DNA of 64,000 nucleotides from Leptasterias polaris (taxonomy: Eukaryota; Echinodermata; Asteroidea; Forcipulatida; Asteriidae): NCBI GenBank assembly GCA_037783415.1, contig JAZGTN010000003.1, positions 2,378,501 to 2,442,500 on the forward strand. Direction: 5' to 3'. This document shows positions 12,268-22,739 of the stretch, piece after piece. A program made the position numbers and the translations under genes. Every line of letters starts with the position of its first letter. Positions within the stretch are counted from its first letter, which is position 1. The notes beneath the pieces are model-generated. The model was not told where the DNA came from. It was given only the letters and a program-made list of their open reading frames with translations, and ran no database searches.

Positions 12268-12612
12268 TGACGTCATTATGACGTAATTAGGTCTGTGTTG
12301 TCTTGATACTAAGGTTCAACTATCTGTTGAGTTTCATTGTTCAATTCAATCTCAATCTTGAGTTATTCCGTAGATAAGCTCGAAAGTTGTTTTTTGATGA
12401 AAAAAAACGAACGCGAACTTCGACCTAGGGTAACGACCCAGAAGTTAAGGTCGTACGATTTTGGCGTTAACTTTTCAAATGTTGCCCCACCCTTGATCTA
12501 TGCGATGCCCAAGTATGAACATCATAGCTTTCATATTCGTTGAGATACAGCAAAAAGCAAATGGTCATTTTTCAACTTTAAAAACCTTGTAATGACGTCA
12601 TCAGTGACGTCA
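12268..12612. promoter_or_regulatory. CRE-like octamers in the composite element
   Basis: TGACGTCA occurs at 12268-12275 (followed 11 bp later by the variant TGACGTAA), and at 12593-12600 and 12605-12612. Similar doublets lie at 2441, 2770 and 11232. The spacing of 11-12 bp keeps both sites on one helix face. Whether any factor binds is unknown. Confidence 0.35.
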
Positions 12613-12774
12613 TCATTCCAAAAAAGTGGCGGTTTCATCTATTCACTATTGCCTATGTACATAGTAAGTTTTAAGTTTGTACAAGCTTTACTTTTGTTCA
12701 AAATTGCTGGAGAAGGTTCAGAGAGAAAGAAGAAGACGAGGAAAAAAACCAAAAAAAATCCCCAAAACAATAGT

Positions 12775-12951
12775 TGTTCGGCTGTTAGCCGAACACCTAA
12801 AAAAAACCAGAACAATAACAAAAGGTGTTCGTGCTGAGTTGCACGAACACCTAAAAAAAAAGAACAATAACAAAGAGGTGTTCGTGCTGAATTGCACGAA
12901 CACCTAACAACGAACAATAACAAAGAGTTGTTCGGGTGTAAGGCCCGAACA
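12775..12951. repeat. Array of four hairpins with covarying stems
   Basis: Four perfect inverted repeats lie at 12775-12795, 12823-12852, 12876-12905 and 12929-12951, about 50 bp apart and separated by A-rich spacers such as AACAATAACAAAGAG. Each has the clamp GTTCG..CGAAC and is followed by CCTAA, but the inner stem changes: GGCT/AGCC, GTGC/GCAC (twice), GGG/CCC. Changes on one arm are matched on the other. Short ORFs that run through this array are artefacts of the repeats. Confidence 0.75.
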
Positions 12952-13367
12952 CCTAATAAATTGCACACCTACACGGTGTGAAGGAATTTATATGCCCTTT
13001 CATAATCGTGACAAATGATGTTGCTTCAGTAATCGACACATTATTAAACAAAGAAGGTAGCAAGCAGGCGTAGCTTGATAAAAGGTATTTTTGAATTGTA
13101 AGTGAGTCTTTACTATCAGTTTAGTTTGTAACTATTACATGAAAATTGTTAATTGTTACAGATGTGTATCTAGTACCCTCAATGCAGTCTTGCAACGATA
13201 GCACCCCCCCTCTCCCGTGTACACTAAAAGTAACATTTAAATAGATTTACGAACTCCTTTTTTTGAAAATTAAAAACTATCAACAATCTGCTCACACACT
13301 TTAATAACAACACTGACCCCAATGATACCTGCACACGTAGTGTTTGTTTTGACAAACACTAATTCTA

Positions 13368-13735
13368 GTTGTTTATTCTATTTGTGTACATGTACAGTAT
13401 GATGAGAGTGGAAGATTTCAAGTTGATCAGATGTGAACCAAAAGCAACGGCTTTAAAACAATGATGTATACATCAATTCTCACAACCCTAAAATATATTA
13501 CACATACTTCTCCATTGAACAACTGTACTTTAAAGCTGCAAAACATCTATTCTGGTTTGAGCATGTACAAAGCACTTTCAAACAAAAACTACAACTCACT
13601 CAATGCTTGGCTGAAGTTTTTGGGGGTATGGGGAGGGATGTTGCGCAATCAATTGCTGTAGCATTTTGGGCATACATGTACAGGTGATTACCAGAAAAGA
13701 ACCCATCGAAAACATACTGTTGAAATGCTCTCAAT
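13368..13735. repeat. Segmental duplication block A, part 2
   Basis: This resumes the match to block B from about 26295 (TTTATTCTATTTGTGTACAT, GAGTGGAAGATTTCAAGTTG) to about 26660, ending near CTGTTGAAATGCTCT. A short piece (6568-6604) between the two insertions completes block A. Confidence 0.65.
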
Positions 13736-14472
13736 CAGCACTGAAAACAACAGTATAGGTTTTACCAGCAATTTCAATTGTAAGGGTGGTTAGTTTGTAA
13801 AATGTATAAAAACATAACCAGACATTTTGCATTAACTGTGAATGAGCAAAAATGTGTCCATATACGGGAAGTTCATCACAAAACCCCTCCCCTAAAATGG
13901 GTACAAATATCAAGTAATTAGAAACAAAATAATTGTCCTCTGTTTTTTTCACTGAACATATGAATACATGTAGATCTTTCGCTCCTAAAAGTTTGAACAA
14001 AATCCCTCTGTACATCCTTTAGTTATTTGACATTGTTGAAAATAATTTTTCGAAGAAAATCATTTCTGCCAATACTCAGTTGCTGCCATGGTCACACCTT
14101 TTTTTTCCGTCGGCTGACAGACAGAAGCATTAGCAACGTGAACGTACACATCTTAAACACATATAGGTATAATATTTGTGCTCTAGTTTACATTAGTTTA
14201 TACAACGTTTACAAGTTTCCTCAGATAACATGGACTTGTTCTGTTCCAACTTGACAATCGTCCCAACTACAGTTGGGGCATCCCAACTATATTTGGGATT
14301 GCCCATAGAACTCTACAGTACATGCTAGGCAGAGAACAGTTTTCTGTGAATGGCCTCCTTGATAGCGATAACCGTGATCAATCGCTGACGGACAGGAGCA
14401 TTAGCAACGTGAACGTACACATCTTAAACACAAATAGGTATAATATTTGTTGTTTATTAAGTTTTTTAATTA
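13736..14472. repeat. Intergenic with a 272-bp local duplication
   Basis: About 70 bp including AGCATTAGCAACGTGAACGT and ATAGGTATAATATTTGT occurs at about 14112-14182 and again at 14384-14454. The second copy follows an insert that begins with palindromic CCCAACTA/TAGTTGGG motifs (14260-14305). No gene is supported. Confidence 0.55.
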
Positions 14473-15688
14473 CCGTAATTTCTTGCGTATAAGACGCGGG
14501 GCGTACAAGGCGCAGGGCCGTGAAATTACCCCAAAAAATTCAAGCGTCAACAGACAAGGCGCACCGCCGCACAAGGCGCATGATCTTACACGCACTTTGA
14601 CTGCAAACAGCAGACCGTATCGGTACATCGCCAAAAAGGGGTCATTTTGTTATCCTAAAAGTACCACGCTAATCAACATGTGAATAAATAGAAATCACAT
14701 GTGCTTGAAACATGTAGAGACATGTAGAAAAGTTCATTTTAAACTGAAACCAACCTACCGTTCAGCGGCGTTTTCAGGAGATTCTTTCTCCCGTGTGTCA
14801 CAAGGGGTTGAAGGGAGTTTACAGGTGACCAACAGAGGGCGCTACCACAGGGCTGAAGGGAGTTTGTTCAACAGAGGGCGCTACCATACGGGAAAAATCT
14901 CCTGCCATTCCGATGGGGACGTGACATTTATAGGGGTTTCTGTGGTTTCCTTTATTTAAAATTAATGAGAAGTTCCTTTTCTTTATTTTATACCACAAAC
15001 ATTTATTCAAAGACGTCGTTTCTCTGGTTTGTTTTGTTTTCTCCACAGTTATTTTATATCTTACTTTTAAGCAAAAATAAACGAAACAGACACTTATTGA
15101 AAGACTTCGTTTCTCTCGTTGGTTTTGTTTTCACTACAGTTATTTTATGTCTAACTTTTGAGCTAAAATAAACGAAACATGTATATGAACCTTTCACACA
15201 ATACAGGTTGGGTGAATGCGTGAATCACCGTTCACACAATTAGAGGTTGGGTGAATGCTTCCGCAATCGTTCTGATTAATCTGAATGCAGTATTTTCGGT
15301 ACGAAATCGCGGCCACAAAAGAAGTGATGAACACGTTGCTGCATTGTTGGAATGAATTCACGGTCGTTAAGTATCTACAGGGACACGTGGCCACAAAGGC
15401 GGCTCAATACATCGCGCCATTGTCGGAATGAAAAACTGGCAACATTGTCTGGAGAGTTGAGCGCTGATAATGTACTACGTCAACAATGCGTGGTGAGTTG
15501 ATGGTTGGCGACCGCATTATTAACCTGACCGCAGCTACATTAAATAGGGCCTAGATTATTTGCACGTCGGCCGCGGTCATTTTGATCTCAAGCGACATCA
15601 TACAAGGCGCACCGGAATACAAGGCGCGGTGATGATTTTGTGGTCTAAAACGTCAGATAAGACGCGTCTTATACGCAGGAAATTACGG
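14473..15688. mobile_element. TA-target DNA element (family gamma), complete
   Basis: A 1216-bp element flanked by TA (14471-14472 and 15689-15690). The left end reads CCGTAATTTCTTGCGTATAA and the right end is its inverse with one mismatch, giving terminal repeats of about 26 bp. TATAAGACGC and TACAAGGCGC decamers cluster inside both ends. The interior holds duplicated GAGGGCGCTACCA motifs (14829, 14869) and two copies of a segment ending AAAATAAACGAAACA (near 15065 and 15163). No long ORF; non-autonomous. Confidence 0.75.
14829..14884 (+). promoter_or_regulatory. Two CTCF-like motifs
   Basis: CCAACAGAGGGCGCT (14829-14843) recurs as TCAACAGAGGGCGCT (14869-14883), 40 bp downstream on the same strand. 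The core AGAGGGCGCT resembles the animal CTCF consensus with one or two mismatches. Resemblance only; binding is untested. Confidence 0.25.
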
Positions 15689-15824
15689 TACTGAAGCAGT
15701 TATCAATGCAAAACAAAAATCATGTATTTACAACATTTGGAGATATTACTCCTCTTTTGTCCCAACTTGACAATTGTCCCAACTATAGTTTGGAATGCCC
15801 ATACTAGAACTCTACAGTACATGC

Positions 15825-17304
15825 TAGGCAGAATACAGTTTCCGTGGATAGCCTCTGCAATAGCGATAACCGTGATCGATCGTTGGGATTGTGACATGTG
15901 GGCGTTAAATATAGTTCCCCTCCTAAACTTGTTCATTATGTGGGTTTTGAGCCCAGTTTCAGCTTTAGTAGATGAGCGTGAATTTTTTCATGATGTGTTT
16001 TTTGTTTGTTTTAAACACCTTTTTGGCCAACCTTTTCATCCAAAGGAGGTGGGAGTAACATTTAACATTTTATTCACCCTGAAAAAGTCCTGACCATGTG
16101 GTGATTTTTTCCTCTGTACATTGCCAAACTTAAAAAAGTAGTATTTTCTTTATTTTAAGTGGCTTTGTTGAAGAACAAGAAAAACTTCTTGTACATGCCA
16201 CATCAAATAAAGCCAACAATTTAATGATTCGTAATAGGCCTATATAAATAAAATTTTCTGGGATTCTGCTATCACACACACCATAGATAGAGAAGGGACA
16301 GACACACAATCTGCAAATGCAGAGAGCTCCCCTGCTGACTCCACTGGTACCCTGTATAATTACTACTGTCCCAACTATAGTTGGGACGCCCCAACTTTAA
16401 CACCCAACTATAGTTGGTGCGATTGTCAAGTTGGGGTGGAACAGACTTTTCCAGGCAGTCTCATTGGCCAGCCGCCTGCAGCTGCAACAACCCTATTCAA
16501 ATCCTGTACATACCATAGAGAACAACTCTCTGGTGGTACTCTTTATACGTGGCGCTTCAAACTGTAGGCAGAATACAGTTTCCGTGGATAGCCTCTGCAA
16601 TAGCGATAACCGTGATCGATCGTTGGGATTGTGACATGTGGGCGTTAAATATAGTTCCCCTCCTAAACTTGTTCATTATGTGGGTTTTGAGCCCAGTTTC
16701 AGCTTTAGTAGATGAGCGTGAATTTTTTCATGATGTGTTTTTTGTTTGTTTTAAACACCTTTTTGGCCAACCTTTTCATCCAAAGGAGGTGGGAGTAACA
16801 TTTAACATTTTATTCACCCTGAAAAAGTCCTGACCATGTGGTGATTTTTTCCTCTGTACATTGCCAAACTTTAAAAAGTTGTATTTTCTTTATTTTAAGT
16901 GGCTTTGTTGAAGAACAAGAAAAACTTCTTGTACATGCCACATCAAATAAAGCCAACAATTTAATGATTCGTAATAGGCCTATATAAATAAAATTTTCTG
17001 GGATTCTGCTATCACACACACCATAGATAGAGAAGGGACAGACACACAATCTGCAAATGCAGAGAGCTCCCCTGCTGACTCCACTGGTACCCTGTATAAT
17101 TACTACTGTCCCAACTATAGTTGGGACGCCCCAACTTTAACACCCAACTATAGTTGGTGCGATTGTCAAGTTGGGGTGGAACAGACTTTTCCAGGCAGTC
17201 TCATTGGCCAGCCGCCTGCAGCTGCAACAACCCTATTCAAATCCTGTACATACCATAGAGAACAACTCTCTGGTGGTACTCTTTATACGTGGCGCTTCAA
17301 ACTG
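15825..17304. repeat. 740-bp tandem duplication, two near-identical copies
   Basis: Copy 1 is 15825-16564 and copy 2 is 16565-17304, with an exact 740-bp period. Differences are few (for example near 16131 against 16871). Each unit ends with clustered CCAACTATAGTTGG palindromes (16372, 17112). An identical short frame lies in each unit, but its codon use and lack of homology give no reason to call it a gene. The near identity means a very recent event or an assembly artefact. Confidence 0.85.
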
Positions 17305-18175
17305 TTTGCATCGCGAGAGTGGAATTACATTATATTCAACATAGGAGGCATTTTGGGGGTGTTTATCCCTTCTGCTCCCATCTCCTGGCCAAAGTGATCC
17401 CCTCTCCAGCTGTATTCTATAATATGTCTTCACAATCACAACGGCAACAGGGGACTGGGGCTTCTCAATTGTTGGTCCTGTATATTATAACTCTCTTTCT
17501 AGTCACATTCACAAACATCAAGTCAATTTGAACTTTTACGGGTGAATTTGAAACAAAATCTGTTCTCTTGACTGGAGCCCAAGATTCTCAACAAGAAATG
17601 CTTTGGAGAGACCTGTATAGATATCATGATGTCAAATCTGGACTGTTTCATTTCGTTTGTGGACTGTTCAATCTTATAGTTCTATCAATAGTAATAGCAA
17701 CATTCTCCGAATGTTGCAGAATATCAAACTTTTCAAACTTTACTAAAGAAAATGTTAGAATTACATAAGAAACTTTTGCAGAAGTCTTAGTTTTTTCTGA
17801 TGAAAACATTCGACAGTAACAAATATCATATTATTTGACAAACAAAAATAACTTGGGTTACACTGTGAACATTTATTTGCAATCTCAATGAATACGCTAA
17901 TAATGCTATACAAAGGGCTGTAATGCATGCTCAAACGGGCATTCAACTGTGTTGTGCATACTAGGGTATTTTCTTGCACATAAGATTTTCCTGCACATAA
18001 GACATTTTAATATACTTTCAGGTAAAAGTTTATGATCCCTTTACTTAATGGTAAGTTTCATTCCTGTATGTGGTGATGTACCAAGAGTGAATGGGACCTG
18101 TTGATCCTCTGTCTTATAAGCCAATACTTTACTTTGTTCAAGTATAGAGAAAGGACAGGTCCCGCTCTAGTCAAT
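17305..18175. other. Intergenic, no supported gene
   Basis: Nothing coding is convincing. At 17955-18005 two CTTGCACATAAGA / CCTGCACATAAGA stretches resemble a decayed terminus of the gamma element family. An imperfect inverted pair, GGGACCTGTTGATCC with GGACAGGTCCC, lies near 18090-18165. Confidence 0.4.
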
Positions 18176-18302
18176 TTTTCTCTGTTCAACCCAAAATAAT
18201 TCAAATAGTACTACTATAACAATTATTATTTACAAAAGTTAGTTGGTTGTTTTTTCTGGATTACAAAGATGAGCAAGCTCTGCTGTGGTGAAGCAGCAGC
18301 CA

Positions 18303-18461
18303 GGGCCCAATATCACAGAGCTGCTTAAACACAAAAAGTAGCCGAGTACGATAAAATTATGCCCACCAGAATAAGGTTACCAGCCAAAATACCATGTCAC
18401 ATAAAGCCCCTTACCATTTAAGCAATCTCTTCTGCTCAAGCAGCTCTATGAATTTGGTCCC
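18303..18461. mobile_element. MITE, GGGCCCAATTTCATAGAGCT family
   Basis: The left end GGGCCCAATATCACAGAGCTG is mirrored by AGCAGCTCTATGAATTTGG..CCC at the right. It is a member of a family of about 160-200 bp with further copies at 18580, 29533, 30940, 47650, 59485 and 59765. Confidence 0.75.
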
Positions 18462-18579
18462 AGATCAAAGAAACATGTCTGTTGTGAAAGCAAATTTGCT
18501 GCTTCTATTCCATGACAAGTGTACTATGTCTTTTACACAGTACATGACATACATGTACTCTTTGACAGGAGCGCCACCA

Positions 18580-18775
18580 GGGCCCAACTTCATAGAGCTG
18601 CTTTGGAGCAAATATTACTTTTAAATAGTTTTCGGCTTAGAAAAAAATAAGCAGGATACCAATCAAAGATGGTACATGTGGAATGGTATTATGACTGTTA
18701 ACCTTAATTTGTTAAGCATAATTTTATTGTGCTTAGCTAATTTTGGGGCTTAAGCAGCTATGTGAATTTGGGCCC
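18580..18775. mobile_element. MITE, GGGCCCAATTTCATAGAGCT family
   Basis: Second copy, only about 120 bp from the first. It has the same terminal inverted repeats and internal TAAGC motifs. Its counterpart in block C is at 30940-31137. Confidence 0.75.
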
Positions 18776-20641
18776 AGGATCCAAACCCACACTCCAGCAG
18801 CACCAGAGCTTGAGTTCAGTGTTCTATAAACCACTCAGCTACATGTATAACGCTCAAGAAATACATCTTACTTTTTCATTTAATATTTGCAATTTACACT
18901 GGATACTTGTCTTTTGTTTGAAGAAAAGTCTTCAAAAATAAAGCAATTTTAATTACATGCGAAAGCAGATGATAGAGATAAAATGTTTGCCTTAATTTAA
19001 AAGCAAAATAGAAAAAAAAAATAATAATAAAATAAATTAATAACAATAATCATCAGTGCATTTTAAACAGTTACTGAACACATTGTCTTGACAGGCACTA
19101 GAAATAAAAAATTACTATTAATAAAATAAATGTGACTAAGAACGACAGTTTACATTAATGCATTTTTTTTTACATTGTACAGCGATAGAGGTTATTTGTG
19201 TGCATTATGTGACGCGAGCGTTTCGTCGGCTATCAGAACAACTGTCCAAAAACGTTAAGTTCCAATGTCTCGAAGAGTCAATGCTGATTTTATTCATCCC
19301 TTTGCAGTTACTATACAATATTTATAATGGTGACCACAGTGGCCAAGTACTGCTCTGTCTGGGTTTATATGGAAATCACACTTAATAACTAAAATCTTTC
19401 CCTTTATATAGCAAATTACTCCCATTACCTGTGTACAAATATATCATTAGAGTGGTGGTGCAATAATACAGTAAGTTTCCATTATGTCAATGCCTAAAAT
19501 AACCTTGACATAACCAATAGATCTGTCTTAAGTAAAAGTAGTGGTGCAAGAAAAGGACACGATACCCCTCCCTGGATGTAAGGTTAATGTCCTTAGTTAG
19601 CATATACCTGGGGGTGTAGTTTACCACTTCAATGAGTAGAATACAAACAGTAAATTAGAGAAGCAAGTGTTTATAATGGAGTCAAGTAAGTAACAAGTGT
19701 GTATACAAGAGTTATACTCTGGAGTGTCACAATTATTAGCCATTCATTGTGTTATAAGAACATTATCTGCAAAGTGTGAAGAGGCAATAACTCTTGATAT
19801 ATTTAGCACAGTCCACTGATCAAATTGTTGTGTCCATCCAGCCATGGTGCAAGGAGGTCTCATCTTACATGTAACTTGTTTCTGCAACAAATTTGTATCT
19901 CTGGTGAAAGCATTTCATGGAACAGCATCTTATCTCAGCCTCCATTGACTTTGTGTGTACATTTGGGTTATTTCAAGTGAGATACAACATTTTGGCATTC
20001 CGTTGCTCGGTTTCACGTAAATGGTAATTTGGGAGATCTACAACCTTTTTGTACTGAAAAAAACATAATGCCATATTGCCTCCTTTCCCCTTGGCTTCAG
20101 ACATTTTCACATTGCGGATGCCCTTCAGCAAGGTTTAAAGAGTTTTGTTATCCAGATTTTCTGAAAAATTCATTTCAAATACATGGTGTCCAAAGTGTTC
20201 ACTTCTAATATTACTTTCACAATATATACATAATGTACATGACAGATTGATAAGTAGGGAGACCAAACTATAAACAGATTGTCCAGATGGTGCCCATACA
20301 CCCCTCTGTAACTTACTGTACACTTAATGCCCTTATTTGTGTCTATATATTTTGGTATTGGTTGGGTTACAGGATTCTCCCTTGTTATTTTAAGCAAAGG
20401 TGAATCTTTGAGAACCTTGTGGTCCAATACAACATGCAATGTCTCAAAATTATGTCAACAAAATGTTTTTCCCCATTCACATTGTATGTTAATGATGAAA
20501 ATGTGACTTAAGTCTCCCTAGGAGGAGGCAGCACATGTAAGGCCAATGATACATAAAAACTAGTGTAATGTGCACGCTATGATATTATTGGTTCAGTTGT
20601 TATAGTTTTTATTGTTCACTTTCACATATTAAGTGAGGTAT

Positions 20642-22601
20642 TTATTCTTGCTGGGAAACAACTTGGTAGATTTTTACTGATGATCTTTCTACCACTACAA
20701 GATGGCCAGATGGTGTGTATGTGATGTCATAGGCATCACCACAATCCTCAACAACACATCCAATGTACTTGCCATTAGGACTGTACTTACATATTCTATT
20801 GTTACGCTTTGTTCCATTATATTGAGCAACAAAGATACTACCATCAGTATCACAGCACACACCATAGGAACCCTCAGACTGATCGATATCTACTGTGAAC
20901 ACCTTTCCACCCTTTAAATCAACTGAGTGTAATTTATTATGACCTCTGCTGCTGAAGATAATCCCCTTCTTGTATAAAGCCAAATAGTTTACATTCTCAG
21001 GAGTAGAGAGTGTTTTGATGAGTGATCCATCAGGGTTGTATAGTGAAATCATTGGCTCTTCTGAATAACCCACTGCTATGAGATTGTTTTCATCCACTGC
21101 AAGGCATGATGGGGACTCATCTCTTACACTTAGTTGGAACTGATAGAGGGGCATATATTTCCTGTCAAAGACCTTGACATCTAGATTGTCAATCACATAT
21201 AGGTGGTCATTATCCCAAAGTGAGTGCTTTTGGTCTGGTAAGACCTGTGACTGTTAATCTTTGCGGGCAGAGAATAGATTGTGAATTGTTTTCTGCTAAT
21301 TGAGGTTTTAATGCAAACAATAAATCGTGTTCAGTATCTAATACTACTATTTCATTGGTGGAGAAACCCACAACGGACTTGTTCACGTCAAATTGTGTGT
21401 AGCCAGCTTCACTGAAACTTTCCTTAAGTTTCCAAGTCTGTTTTGCATCAAATGTTTCACGTTCCTTTGCCCGAGTCTCTGCTGTAGCTTGTTGCTCATC
21501 TTCCAGTACTAGTCTTCCTACTGACCTTTCACTTTCTTCAAACTCAAGAAAGGAAAGCCTGTCAGACACAATCTCTCCCTGTTTCTTAGTCAGTTCATCA
21601 AGATTGTTTATAAGTTTCAGCTTGAAATCCAGAATCTCATGGGAGCTTGCTTGTGTCATGAACTGATTCACTTCATCCAGTTTGTGCTCTACCTGGGTCA
21701 CTTCTTTTCTGTTGGTTGCCTCTGCAGTTTCAAATGTCTGGACTCTGTCTTTGTAAACACTCTCTGCCTCTTGCTTCAGTTGCTTTTCCTCTTCGTTGAT
21801 CTTCGCTATCTCCTTGGCAGCCTTCTGGGAGATTTTCATATTGGTTTCAGCATATGAAGATTCAAGTTTCTTGCGAGACTCACTTGTTTGTCTTATGGCA
21901 GTTTGAATATCTGCTTTGCATTTCTCAGCGTTTGCCACCAGCTCTGCGACTTCCTGTTTGCATTTGTCTAAAGCCTCAGGTATGCCAATGAGGTCATGTT
22001 TTGGATTTCCATGATCAAGAATGGTACAAGTTGTGCATTCTAACTTCTGGCATGTGTTGCAGTAGATGTTCAGAGTCTGATCACTGTGCTTGCCACACTT
22101 TGGAATGTATTCCCTGATTTTACTGCGATAGGTTACTACACCTGATTGCAGTTGAGCAAGTGTGTAGATTTGATGTGATTTCAAGACAGCCATATGCTGA
22201 TGTGCCTTTTGACATTTTTGACAAATGAAATGTTCACAGTCAATACATCTTGAAACTGCCGTACGATCTCTTTCACAGGCTTGACATTTGACCTCTGACC
22301 CATGACCCTCCATGAGTTTCTCCTGAATAGTAAACTCATCCACCAGGGCATTCAGTTTAAAGTCCTTAGGTAGACTGTCAACCGTGTTGTCTTCTAGTGT
22401 TGTTTTCTTTCTGCACAGAGGACACAGTAAGATGGAGTTGTTTGGATCTTGTTGATGAAGCTCCTTGAGGCATGTGAAGCAGAAGCTGTGAAGACAGTCT
22501 AGCATTGTAGGATCAATAAAGCGATTGGTGCATATTGGACATTCTAGATGATCCTTACTGATCTTATCAAGCACTGAATGGACTGTGATAATGGCAGCCA
22601 T
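20642..22601 (-). pseudogene. TRIM-type RING/B-box protein, frameshifted copy
   Basis: Closely similar to the intact gene at 32805-34775 over its whole length. From the ATG at 22599-22601 it encodes a C3HC4 RING finger, two B-boxes and a long coiled coil, then reaches a stop at 21210, about 463 residues in. The rest of the C-terminal propeller-like region continues in another frame from about 21196 to 20642. Alignment to the intact copy shows a net 2-bp deletion near 21204-21212 (TATCCCAAA against TATTGCCCACA). A longer in-frame start exists at 22698-22700 but is not conserved as a start in the paralogue. It may be a true pseudogene, a truncated RING/B-box/coiled-coil protein, or an assembly error. 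Single exon; the stop codon lies inside an AATAAA. Confidence 0.8.
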
Positions 22602-22739
22602 CTTTGACTTTAGCTTAGAATCTTTCCCTGATGGTACAAAAAGGTCAAATCGCAAGTGTTTGTTAGTAATCTCATAATTCCAGTTTTTTAAATCTTTCAT
22701 GTGTCAAATGATTTAGGTACAGAGTACTTGCATATGAAG

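Larger units (their letters stand above)
6605..13367. mobile_element. CRE/hairpin composite repeat element, copy 2 (with nested LINE)
   Basis: This stretch is absent from the matching site in block B (near 26285), where block A is otherwise collinear. The left arm 6605-7142 is an inverted relative of 12240-12800. The right arm 10837-13367 contains direct repeats about 1028 bp apart, CRE-like doublets, a four-hairpin array and an end that is the inverse of 1340-1700. Without the nested LINE it is about 3 kb. No protein is encoded by the arms. The class is uncertain; a Helitron-like element is possible because hairpins are followed by CTAA. Confidence 0.5.

Noticed and set aside
12639..12968. 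Frames of 60-110 codons on both strands rich in Lys or Leu/Phe
   Set aside because: They read through A-rich spacers and hairpins of the repeat array; low-complexity artefacts.
15844..16833. Identical reading frame of about 65 codons in both 740-bp units
   Set aside because: The repetition comes from the tandem DNA duplication; there is no homology, splice support or codon signal to make it a gene.
22599..22700. Extended N-terminus for the block B TRIM copy starting at 22700
   Set aside because: The extra 33 codons are not conserved as coding in the intact paralogue, whose RING domain starts from the internal ATG.
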